Assembly (NCBI GenBank): GCA_951394045.1
Contig: OX595994.1
Span: 2,356,001 to 2,420,000, forward strand
Direction of reading: 5' to 3'
Source: Nitzschia sp. DOCU1
Lineage: Eukaryota > Bacillariophyta > Bacillariophyceae > Bacillariales > Bacillariaceae
Length of the DNA: 64,000 bases
Shown: positions 9,791 through 19,140 of the stretch, piece by piece
How positions within the stretch are numbered: the stretch's first letter is position 1
Layout of the letters: each line of letters opens with the position of its first letter
The notes under the pieces: generated by a model
Seen by the model: the letters and a program-made list of their open reading frames with translations, nothing else
Database searches by the model: none
What the model was told of the DNA's origin: nothing
Position numbers and translations under genes: made by a program

Positions 9791-11062
9791 CTACGTTTTC
9801 AACCCAAACATGCTGCGTAAACCTCGTTTCGTAGTGGATGTCTCTTCCAGAACCTTCTTTTTGGTCGAAACAGATGACGACTTTGCAGTTGAAGTAGATT
9901 TCTTGCCATTGGACTTGCGACTGGCCACATCACTGTCCTTGTTGACACTGCGTTTGCTATGGATGGAACGTCTGGAACGACGTGAGTGATTGTCATGATC
10001 GTGTTGCTTTCCCGACAAGTCTCGCAACTTGCCCGGTGATTTGGCGGGTCGTCGTTTCGGTGCTCGAATGGGAGCGTAGTCTTCATGATCATCGTCACCG
10101 GGAACTGACGGGGCTTTGTTTTCAACTTCCTCGTCATCAGCATAGGTTGGTGGGTCCATATTCTCGTGGTCGTCGAACTCGGAATTAAACGTATCCACTT
10201 CGGATAACTTGCTTCGAGATCGACCCACATGAGCATTTTCCTTGTGAGCAGCGCCTTGTCGCGCTTTTCTCTTGACTTCCTTGACTTCTCTCTTGAGAGC
10301 CAACAAGTCTTTTTGAGTCTTGTTCAACTCGGCCATGGTTGCCACCAATTTGGCTGTTTTGGCTTTTAATTCCGTTTGTAGTTCCGTTTCGGCTACATTT
10401 CGTGTCGCGGCAACCATTTTTTCATACTCGGAATCCCACTCATTCTTTGCATTTCGCACCGCGGATTGCATGTAATAGTCAATGATATTACCACGTTCCG
10501 GTCTTGGACCGAACTGTGCCAGATCCAATGGCAATCGATCCTTCACGGCCTTTTTACTAATGGCTTGTGGGAACTTTTCCAGCAAATACAACAACACATC
10601 ATCTTCGGCCCCAAATCGAAAGGCATAATGCAAGGGCAGCATATCTTGATCGTCCGCACATCGGACACTTTTGGGATAAACTTCGACTAATTTGCTGATA
10701 ATCGAAAAGGGTGCCAAAAATGTAATGGCTGCATGCAAGGGCAACTGGCACCACCGCACATTGCCGGATCCATCCAAGGCAGTTACCCATGTCCTTGCTT
10801 GTCGTCCAGGTGGATCGACCTTTTCTCCAAAGGCAGCAGTCCACACAGAAGTTGCGTACCATTTGGAAGTTTCTAAAAAGTAAAGAACTTCTTCCCATTG
10901 TCGTTCTTCAATTGAATGATAGAGTTTGGTGACTTGCGTATCATAGTCACACTCCAAAATGCCATCGTCATCTGCCGATGATGCCGAGGAGTCACTGACA
11001 GTATGGCCTTCCTTGTCGCCACCATCCAGTGGGTCACACCAATTGCACAAATCTAGCACCAT
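9791..11062 (-). CDS. Ankyrin-repeat/coiled-coil protein, tandem paralogue A
   Basis: 423 residues. An acidic N-terminus is followed by an ECDYDTQVTKLYHSIEER block, the signature GRQARTWVTALDGSGNVRW, and ankyrin-like helices (QLPLHAAITFLAP, MLPLHYAFRFGAEDDVLLYLL, DRLPLDLAQFG). A coiled coil follows (about residues 215-270), then a basic Ser/Lys-rich tail. It closely resembles the next minus-strand gene (11768-13033) in block order and several motifs, so the pair is a tandem duplication. Such proteins are common in diatoms, but no biochemical role can be read from the sequence. The start ATG at 11062 is the first in frame. Confidence 0.8.
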   Translation of the reverse strand: MVLDLCNWCDPLDGGDKEGHTVSDSSASSADDDGILECDYDTQVTKLYHSIEERQWEEVLYFLETSKWYATSVWTAAFGEKVDPPGRQARTWVTALDGSGNVRWCQLPLHAAITFLAPFSIISKLVEVYPKSVRCADDQDMLPLHYAFRFGAEDDVLLYLLEKFPQAISKKAVKDRLPLDLAQFGPRPERGNIIDYYMQSAVRNAKNEWDSEYEKMVAATRNVAETELQTELKAKTAKLVATMAELNKTQKDLLALKREVKEVKRKARQGAAHKENAHVGRSRSKLSEVDTFNSEFDDHENMDPPTYADDEEVENKAPSVPGDDDHEDYAPIRAPKRRPAKSPGKLRDLSGKQHDHDNHSRRSRRSIHSKRSVNKDSDVASRKSNGKKSTSTAKSSSVSTKKKVLEETSTTKRGLRSMFGLKT

Positions 11063-11767
11063 GGTGAAAGGTTACCGAAGATGAAGAGAGTATGGCTACT
11101 TACTTTCTCTTCTTCTTGGGCGATTGGGTGGTGGGAGATCTGTTTGCTTCCCTTCTTTAGTGGAGGTCCTCGCTAGTCCAGATTCAACGGCACGAATATT
11201 TAGAGCAAAACATGTCACACGGCCTATTTCGGAGCATATTTGTGCGATTAATGCTTCTTCAGATCTTAAGATTTGAATAAGAGTCACAATCACCGCCAAA
11301 TCCCGACGCTGCCTAAAATGACGAGTCGTGCGCGCCAGGCGAGCTGCAAAAGAAATTGGCGAAGAAGAGAGGTCCGAAACAAATTGTGTGCGCGCGGACT
11401 GCGCTTAACCAGATGCGTGGGGGGCACGGCTTCCTTGTTCCAATTGTGCCATAACTATACCAGGTAGTAACGGGGCCACTCTAGTAGTAGGCAGCTTTTG
11501 AACTAGTTGTTGCATCAATAGCACCCCTCTCTTTTCGAATCCTTTCTTGTCTACTAGCGTTTCTTGAGAGACTTGTCTCTACTTTAGCTACCTAACTCTT
11601 CTTCGTCAACCGGTAGGAGACTTACATGGCTCTCATTAACTTGTTTGCAAGAACAACTAAAAATGATGTAAACTGCCAAAATACATTTCAACTAGGCTAG
11701 TCTTATCATGCCGTCTCGCGTTATTCTAATTTTCTCAATCTCGTTTTGAATGACGTACAAGTACTGC
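11063..11767. other. Intergenic region between the two ankyrin paralogues
   Basis: About 700 bp. Short open frames only; none has family-like sequence. It should hold the promoter of paralogue A. Confidence 0.4.
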
Positions 11768-13033
11768 TTATTCCTTGGCAAAGCCATTGAAAAAGCCACT
11801 TCGTGCCACTTTGCTGCCTTTAGCTCCGCCAATTCGAACTACAACGCTGCTTCTTTTAGATTCTACACTTGGTGCGACGGAGGAGCCTGCTGGAGTCGTA
11901 GAATTGGCGATTTTTTTGGTCTCGACGGAATCCAAATGCTTTGTGAACGTCGATGACTTGGGCGATGATGGCTGTGTGTGTTGCTGTTGGCGAGGAGCCG
12001 CGGTGGGTTGTGATGGTGGTGGTACCTCTCGTTGTTCTGAGGGATAATATCCTCGTGGTGCATTCTGCATACCACTAGTTCGAGGGCTTAGAGACATGGA
12101 GGGACTCATTTGGGCTGTTTCAGGATTGTAATCGGAATACGCGGGTCGACCGCTCGTATGGTAGGACGCTACCGAGTTGACTGGAGATGGCGGACGAGGT
12201 ACTACTGATCTACCACTTGCTCCTCCTGCTCGTTTGGCAGCTTCTGCTTGAGCCATGTTTTGTTGCACGTCCGACTTCTTTTTGAGTGTCGCTTTGAGTG
12301 CCTGCAAATTACTTTTGAGGACATTAATTTCCGCTTGCGCTTGTTTCCATTTGACTTCGATTTCTTTCTTATCGCGTTCTAATTCCATATTCAAATTGTT
12401 TTGAAGGAACAAATCTTCCTTGATCATTTCCATGTTTTTGTCCATGGCCTCCCCGTGCCGTCTCGTCAACGTCTTGGCCATGACAGCAATCACGAGTTCG
12501 ATAATTTGACTTCGTTCTGGACGAATACTATCCACTTCGGTAGGCAATCGACCACGAATATCTTTTGTGAAAATACTTTCGGGAAACGAGTCGAGCAAGC
12601 ATGCCACCACACAGTCTTCGGCACCAAATTTGATGCTGAGATGCAAGGGTAACATGTGTTGATCATCGGTACATCGGACTCCCTGTGGATAAATTTTGAC
12701 CAGTTCGGCAATGAACTGATAGGGAGCCCCAAAAATAATGGCGGCATGCAAGGGCAATTGACTCCATCGGACCTTACCGTCGGGTTCAAATCGAGTTACC
12801 CATGTCCTAGCTTGTCGTTCGGGACTCAGAGGGTCTGTGACGGGGGCAAAAAAGACTCCCTTTTCCCATTTGCCGCTTTTGAAAAAGTTGTAGCCTGCGT
12901 GCCAAGCTCGTTCTTCGATGGCTTCATAAAGAGAGGTTGGATTCTTGTCGTAATCACATTCATGGGTTCCACCGGGGCCATGATGATCTTGTGCGGGGAG
13001 TGTGGAACCACAAAGAGTGTCAAACGCGGCCAT
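11768..13033 (-). CDS. Ankyrin-repeat/coiled-coil protein, tandem paralogue B
   Basis: 421 residues in the same layout as paralogue A: ECDYDKNPTSLYEAIEERAW, then SPERQARTWVTRFEPDGKVRW, then ankyrin-like helices (QLPLHAAIIFGAPYQFIAEL, MLPLHLSIKFGAEDCVVACLL). A coiled coil spans about residues 195-265, followed by a Ser/Pro/Gln-rich low-complexity tail. The ankyrin part is more conserved between the paralogues than the tails, which share little. The C-terminus KSGFFNG-type end (VARSGFFNGFAKE) has no match in paralogue A. Function unknown beyond likely protein-protein contacts. Confidence 0.8.
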   Translation of the reverse strand: MAAFDTLCGSTLPAQDHHGPGGTHECDYDKNPTSLYEAIEERAWHAGYNFFKSGKWEKGVFFAPVTDPLSPERQARTWVTRFEPDGKVRWSQLPLHAAIIFGAPYQFIAELVKIYPQGVRCTDDQHMLPLHLSIKFGAEDCVVACLLDSFPESIFTKDIRGRLPTEVDSIRPERSQIIELVIAVMAKTLTRRHGEAMDKNMEMIKEDLFLQNNLNMELERDKKEIEVKWKQAQAEINVLKSNLQALKATLKKKSDVQQNMAQAEAAKRAGGASGRSVVPRPPSPVNSVASYHTSGRPAYSDYNPETAQMSPSMSLSPRTSGMQNAPRGYYPSEQREVPPPSQPTAAPRQQQHTQPSSPKSSTFTKHLDSVETKKIANSTTPAGSSVAPSVESKRSSVVVRIGGAKGSKVARSGFFNGFAKE

Positions 13034-13957
13034 GGTTACACTACGACACTGCTGCTGAATATGAAAAAGAGAGAAGAGGGGGGACTCCTATGGAAATGGT
13101 GGAAACAGAGAGTATCAACTACTTTGTGTAACCACAGTGGCAGCAGCAAAACGAGAGAAAGTTCTTGGACTCTTTGTGTATGTGTCTCCCTTTGAAATCA
13201 TAGATTGTGGTGCTACGCCGCGTTGCGGGCACCTCCAACCGTACCGAAACGCAAGGTCGTTCGGCTCGCTACGACGTAAATAGGCATAAATTCTGATCTA
13301 ATTACCAATTAATTCAACTCCTCACGTCGGTATATATTCATTTTCGCGCCTTTTTCTCACTATGAGAATGGATCTTTTCTGAGCGATTGAACGGCGCGCA
13401 TGTCGGTCTCTAAATGAGGCTTAAACACCGCTAGCAATCCAGTATCTACCAGGTGCACGCGGTGTGCGCGCAGAAGGATCCGATCCAAGCGGAGAGTGTT
13501 CTTCGTTCATTGCTGAAGATGATGCCTTCATAATGCATGATCACATCTACATTTCTGCGTTTTGCTTTCCACAGCAAGCTATCTATTTGGATAGCTAGCA
13601 TCGTCTACACCCATCCTCATGATGAGTTCTATAAAGGAGACGACTAGCAATAGCAATATGGAAGCAGACGGCCACGCCGATGATGACGATTCCGTCTCGC
13701 CGCCGTCGACATCCCGAAACAAAGAAGACTACCAGAATGACGATGACAGGCGACCGACGATTATAGAAACATCGAATTCTCGGCACTTTCAAAGCTCTCA
13801 ATAACGCACTATCGAGTGATGCTGGTGCTGTTGCTTGCGAAAAGGCACGACTATATTTATTTGAATCTATTTTTGTTTCACATAATATCAGGCTATCAGC
13901 AGGCATTCTCGAATACTCAAACCTGCACTTCCTCGGTTTCACTGTTTGTTTCTTGAA
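13034..13957. other. Intergenic region, no gene recognised
   Basis: About 0.9 kb. A small frame on the minus strand (13595-13942) is low-complexity and overlaps repeats of GATGAC type; no family recognised. It should hold the promoter of paralogue B and the 3' end of the next ankyrin gene. Confidence 0.4.
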
Positions 13958-15253
13958 TCAACTCCATACTGCTAATGTGTAGTGGTGCACTGGTTCCTCA
14001 GTGGCTTTGTTGCCTTCCGAATCGCTGCTCGTTTCTTCGACAGTTTCCTGATCTGGAACTTCACAATCACGATATTCTGCAATTTTCTGGAGGTAATCCA
14101 CCACATGTTTATGTCCATGACGAACGGCGTCATCCAGACGAGTTTTTCCGAAGCCATCACTGGGTTTGGCGTAAGTTCCATGAGCCAATAGATACTTGAT
14201 AAGGTCCAAGTGGCCTTCGGAGGCGACAAGATGCATGGCTAAACAAAGTACCGAAAACAAAAGAAGTTAGTCTGACGAAAACCCTAGGGACATGCAGCAG
14301 CAGGACATGGCACATCAATGAATACCAAGATCACAACCAGCGGCGAGCAAATCAGAAATCTCTTCCAGATCACCTTTGGCTGCCAAAGTGCAACGCTTGG
14401 TCCCCAAGTCCCTGACAACTCTCACAGAGCCGTTTTGCTGCATCCACGACGCAAGTTCCAGATGATCACATCGAATGGCCTCTTCATAGGGCGTCTGGCG
14501 CAAACGATCTTGAGGATTGATACTGATACCCTTGACTTTCCAAAGATACTTGACGACATCGGCGTGTCCAGCCGCGGCAGCCACATGGAGGGCAGTTCTC
14601 TGATCATAGTCGGCTGTATTGGGATCGGCACACTTGTTGATCAATCTCTTCAGTTCTTTCAGGTTACCTGTGCCGGCAGCCCCACACAAATCACGCACCG
14701 TGCCTCCCTTGAAAGACGCGTCGTTGGTCTCGAGTAAAGAAGTTCGATACGACCCGTCCAAGCCGGTCAGCACCGTGAATTCATTAATGACGCTTTCTAT
14801 AAAGCAAGAAAGACGACGCCTGCTTTTACCTCCATTTCCGGAAAGCATTTGGGCAACTTTCGGATGATTCTCCATCAGAGCATAGTCGATGGCACTGTTG
14901 CCCCAACGATCTTCAGTATTCAAGGAAACTCCGGCCTTGATGAGTCGCTTCACGATTCGAATGTGGCCCCCAGAGCTTGCAACCATCAAAGGTGTGCGCT
15001 TGTCGTAGTTTGCAAAATTCATGTCCACTCCAGCTGTAATGTAGCCATCGAGCTCTTTGGGCGCTGATCCAGAAGCACAAATAGAGAGGACTTCGTTCTA
15101 AATGCAGGTTGTGTCCGCTTTGCTTCCGTGATCCCGAATCCACTTGACGGGATTGGCGCGCTTGCTTCGAATGGCATCGCCCAACGGATGTGCTGTGGTT
15201 GAAGTAGAGTCGATGGATGATTTGATGGCGATCCAACTCTTTCTCCATTCCAT
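13958..15253 (-). CDS. Ankyrin-repeat protein, 2 or 3 exons
   Basis: The secure part is exon 15097-14326 joined to exon 14238-13958 across an 87-nt intron (GTATTC...TTTAG); the join gives AAGCDLAMHLVASEGHLDL. At least five ankyrin repeats are visible, for example NYDKRTPLMVASSGGHIRIV, DYDQRTALHVAAAAGHADVV and EGHLDLIKYLLAHG. The 5' end is uncertain. An upstream frame begins MEWRKSWIAIKSS at 15253 and is separated by an in-frame TAG at 15100-15098 that doubles as a splice acceptor. A phase-0 intron 15148-15098 with a weak GTCAAG donor would join them; otherwise translation starts at ATG 15028. Some ankyrin repeats resemble those of glutaminase-type C-termini, but no enzyme domain is present. 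Function unknown. Confidence 0.7.
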
Positions 15254-15796
15254 CATCAACATCAGCAACAAGGACAAAATGGCGGGGAGAGCTTGTGGTA
15301 TACAGGTAACAACCACCACGAAGGGAGTAGCAGTACTATTAGTACTGTTGGTACTACTTGCAAAGAAAAGCAGCAACCGCCAGATAATAAGCTCTACATA
15401 TTCAAGAACTGAAACAACAAAGCAATGCAGATGAAACAATGACATACGATAATGCCGACAAGTATGATAGTAGACGACGGGTAGCTGTCGTTTTGACTCA
15501 CTCGCCCTCAAGTCACGAGCAATCGTTCTGACGGAAAAAGGAGGGACCATGTCGCAGCGCCGTGAAGAGCCGTTGGGCTACCAAGGTTTCTACGACGGAT
15601 AACGTACAACTTTGTACCGGACGGACCTAATCGCGCGCGCCCGTCGGCCTTGCCGAAAAACCACAACGATCACATTTTGGGCCCTCTCGCAATACCACGT
15701 GCATCCCCAATAATTTCGACGATTGAATGAATCCATCCATCACTCCAACACCTCCTCGTTTCATCTATCTATCTATCTTTATGCCATCTTACAATC
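15254..15796. other. Divergent promoter region of ankyrin and kinesin genes
   Basis: About 540 bp between two genes transcribed away from each other. It holds a pyrimidine-rich TCTATCTATCTATCTTTATG stretch just before the kinesin ATG. No core promoter box recognised with certainty. Confidence 0.4.
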
Positions 15797-18301
15797 ATGA
15801 TGAATGATCGTTCGTTTGAAGATCCTATCGCTGCGGATTATTTGAATGATTTCGTGGACGACGACGACGGTGGCCGCAGTTCAGGAGAAAGTAGCGCGGG
15901 CTTTGCCACTGCGATCAATTTGCGCAAGAATTTGGCGTCCAGCTTTGAAGAACAAATCGGCTCTGCATCATCCTCATCGTCAGTGGTTGTGTCTCGAATT
16001 GCTCACTTTGAACAACAAGCTGCTGTTGCTGCTAGTAGTCACAACCGGCCTCCCTTGGCTGCAGCACGCTCGTATTTGTCGGCTAGCAACGTCATTCCCG
16101 CCAATCAATTGGCCGTCTATTTGCGCATTCGACCCTCTCAAGAACCATCAACCATTGAAGTTTTGCAAGCCAAACCTCCACATGTACATCCAACGTCCGT
16201 TCGTACGTATCCTCCCACGGATTCACAACAATCCAAATCGCATCGCGACACTTCCGCTTGTGCCAAACAATTTGACTTTACCCAAGTTTTGGACGCGTCG
16301 GCGACTCAAGCCTCAGTGTACAACACGATTGCACGTCCACTTGTCCAAGACTTGATGGATAATGCCTTGCATCCAAAGGCAGCAACTACGAATCATTCGG
16401 CCTTGCTCTTTTCGTATGGGATTACCAACGCAGGCAAGACACATACCATCCTGGGTGGCGATTTAAAGTCACACAATCAGACTCAGTGGGGAATCATTCC
16501 TCGGACCATTCAAGATATTTTGGATCGAATCGCCAAGCGGCCCACTGGCAATCATGTTGACTTGTACATGAGCTTTTTTGAAATTTATCAAGAACAAATC
16601 TTTGATTTAGTCCCCAAGAAGAAGCATGCCCTCATGCCACCCGCTCTCAAGGTCGGAGAACGAAATGGACAAACCATTGTTCGAGGATTGACCAAGCACA
16701 AGATTCGAGATGTTCAGCATGGCGTCGAAGTAACAATGACAGCAAACAATCGTCGCCATACATCGTCCAACAATTTGAATTCCGATTCTAGTCGATCGCA
16801 TTGCGTGTGTCAACTACAACTCGTCCCACGGGCAGCCAATGCCGCAACCAACAAGGTCGATGACGATGAATCCTCTGTCGTCTCGACAATGACTTCGAAT
16901 GGCTATTCTACGGACGACGAAGTCGTACAACAATCCAAGACCTCCACCATTTGGATTGTCGACCTGGCGGGAAGTGAACGATCCAAACGCGTGGTCAGTA
17001 TGGCACGCCAAAAGGAAGCTTCGCAAATCAACAAGTCTTTAATGACCTTGATGCGTTGTTTGACTGTCATGCGCCAATCTAGCAACAGCAATGCGGTCGT
17101 GCCCTTTCGAGAATCGAAATTGACCCATGTCTTCATGGGGCACTTGGCAGGACCTTGTGCCGCACGTACGGCCATGATTGTCAATGTGCATCCGTCGCGA
17201 CAAGATTTTGATGAAACACAACATGTCTTGGCGTATGCCTCGAGCGCCAAACTAATCAAGATTGACCGGGAACAACTTTTGGAAAAGCGCAAACAATATT
17301 TTGGAAATGAATATGAAATGAATGGACGCAAGGTCCTAGTAAAGAAGGAAAACGCTTGGGCCAAGATGGCTCGAAAGTTATCGCCCAAGAAACTATTGCA
17401 AAAATGGAGTCCCAAGAAACCCAAAGCAGTCATTGACAAGCGTAAACATGACGTATCTCATCCACGGCCTCCATTATCCAAACAAAGTTCCAATGCGAGT
17501 CTGAATTCTACCACTAGTACTACGACTGGAGACGAACCCGCACACAAACGTCGTCGGGCTGAAACCATGAACAAGGGAACTAGTGCTACGACGGAAACAC
17601 CCGTGGTAGCAGCACCTCTGGTGAATGCCGATATGCAAGCCGCACAGGATGCTTTGAAACTAGCTCAAGCTAAGATCCAGGCACTAGAGCGTCAAAATCA
17701 AGAATTACTTCAAGAATTGGCGAATCAAGAATCTCAAATTCGATCCGAAGTCGCCGAAGAAATGGAAGAACGTCTTTTAGTGACACGTCAACGCCATGCT
17801 CGTGAATTGGAACGTTTGCGAGAACAGCAGCAGCAACAACAGGAGCTATCACCCAGTACTCGCAAAGCGCAACTCGAAAAGGCCTCGGAAACGATTGATA
17901 CTCTTCTCGACAAGGTGGATGAAGCAGAAAGTGAATTGGAACGTTTGCGGAAGCATCATGCCGAACAAGTTGCCAAACTTCAGGCTGCACATGGGGCGGA
18001 ACTTGCAGCACTTCAAGACAAGGTGGCAGGACTGGAAAAGGAACTAGAGGCGAGTAGTCGACATCAAGTCGACTATTTGGCCCCGTCCAAAGACACAAGA
18101 AAAGAAGAGTCCGAAGCACTCGACGAGGATGACGCTATTGACGACGATATGCCGCTTTGGAAGCAAAAGCTCTTGCGCAAACGCAAGGTTTTAGGGAATG
18201 TTGGAAATGTCCCCCCTACTACCACCAAGCAACAAAAGGCAAAGAAGGAAGAATCTACTCGCATCATGGCGGCGAAGGTCCAGAAACAAATCGTTTTGTA
18301 G
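15797..18301 (+). CDS. Kinesin motor protein, kinesin-6-like
   Basis: 834 residues in one exon. The motor domain (about residues 105-490) begins LAVYLRIRPSQEPSTIEV. The P-loop is LFSYGITNAGKTHTILGG near residue 211, switch I is NSDSSRSHCVCQL near 332, and switch II is VDLAGSERSKR near 389, followed by NKSLMTLMRCL and VPFRESKLTHV. The YGxTNxGKT form of the P-loop is typical of kinesin-6 (KIF20/MKLP type), motors of the central spindle in cytokinesis. After a basic neck (AWAKMARKLSPKKLL) a coiled coil runs from about 615 to 760, rich in Gln and Glu. The protein has a short Ser/Asp-rich N-terminal extension. Family certain; the kinesin-6 subgroup rests mainly on the P-loop and should be tested by phylogeny. 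Confidence 0.92.
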   Translation: MMNDRSFEDPIAADYLNDFVDDDDGGRSSGESSAGFATAINLRKNLASSFEEQIGSASSSSSVVVSRIAHFEQQAAVAASSHNRPPLAAARSYLSASNVIPANQLAVYLRIRPSQEPSTIEVLQAKPPHVHPTSVRTYPPTDSQQSKSHRDTSACAKQFDFTQVLDASATQASVYNTIARPLVQDLMDNALHPKAATTNHSALLFSYGITNAGKTHTILGGDLKSHNQTQWGIIPRTIQDILDRIAKRPTGNHVDLYMSFFEIYQEQIFDLVPKKKHALMPPALKVGERNGQTIVRGLTKHKIRDVQHGVEVTMTANNRRHTSSNNLNSDSSRSHCVCQLQLVPRAANAATNKVDDDESSVVSTMTSNGYSTDDEVVQQSKTSTIWIVDLAGSERSKRVVSMARQKEASQINKSLMTLMRCLTVMRQSSNSNAVVPFRESKLTHVFMGHLAGPCAARTAMIVNVHPSRQDFDETQHVLAYASSAKLIKIDREQLLEKRKQYFGNEYEMNGRKVLVKKENAWAKMARKLSPKKLLQKWSPKKPKAVIDKRKHDVSHPRPPLSKQSSNASLNSTTSTTTGDEPAHKRRRAETMNKGTSATTETPVVAAPLVNADMQAAQDALKLAQAKIQALERQNQELLQELANQESQIRSEVAEEMEERLLVTRQRHARELERLREQQQQQQELSPSTRKAQLEKASETIDTLLDKVDEAESELERLRKHHAEQVAKLQAAHGAELAALQDKVAGLEKELEASSRHQVDYLAPSKDTRKEESEALDEDDAIDDDMPLWKQKLLRKRKVLGNVGNVPPTTTKQQKAKKEESTRIMAAKVQKQIVL

Positions 18302-19140
18302 TTCCGAGGACACAATCTTGTAATGGAAAATAGACTAGAATCGTCATTTAGTGTCGTTCTACACATATTTAGTAGAATTAATGATAGCTTTCATGTTCTG
18401 CATCATCCACTTGATACTACCAACCAGCCATCGCTATTTATCCACATGATATTGTATTGCTAGCTATTGGCACCTCTGATAGCCGCTAGCTACCGCCAGT
18501 AGATGGAGTGGATTCAAACGACTCCACCCTAACACTACAAAATTTTAGCATATCGGGAAAAATTCCATCATATCATAAGCCCCAACTATCTCTATTCAGA
18601 AGTGAGAAATTAAAATATACTATGCCTAAGGCGGAATGAGGGGGGTTCCATCCGATTAAAAATGTTCTTCGGAAGTTTCCTGTGATATCGCCTAAAAGAT
18701 AATTCGAACGAGCAGTAGGGTCGAAAAATACAATTGCCTTTCTTGGCGAAGACCAGAGGCTTAAGTTCTGGATAAATTTTCAACATTCCACAATGTCGTG
18801 AAATACTTTTGATAAGCCTTTAAGTTGCAAAATTATACCAATAGTTTTCTATCGTGAAAAATTGATTGCATATGCCTTTTAGTTGCAAAATCATGCATTT
18901 TTCATATCTGCAAAGAGTCATAATTCTCCGACGCTACGCCCCAACGACGTGGACGACGGCGTCGCATCTATGATACTCTTTCCGTTAACATGGAGCCATA
19001 CTCCCATGTCGACGTACACAAAGCGCGCTTCTACTATTTAGTACAATAGTCGCCACGAGAGGCGACGAAGAAAGTCATTTGCGATCTTATCAACATCATC
19101 ACAGCAATCTTCTTCCCCTCCTAGCAATCGCTTCTTGAAC
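18302..19140. other. Intergenic AT-rich region
   Basis: About 840 bp without a coding frame. An imperfect direct repeat of GCCTTTWAGTTGCAAAAT occurs at about 18818 and 18877. The final ~60 bp are pyrimidine-rich and probably 5' leader of the next gene. Confidence 0.45.

Noticed and set aside
14913..15248. Minus-strand frame of 111 aa overlapping the ankyrin gene
   Set aside because: It is another frame of the ankyrin exon; the ankyrin frame carries the family motifs.
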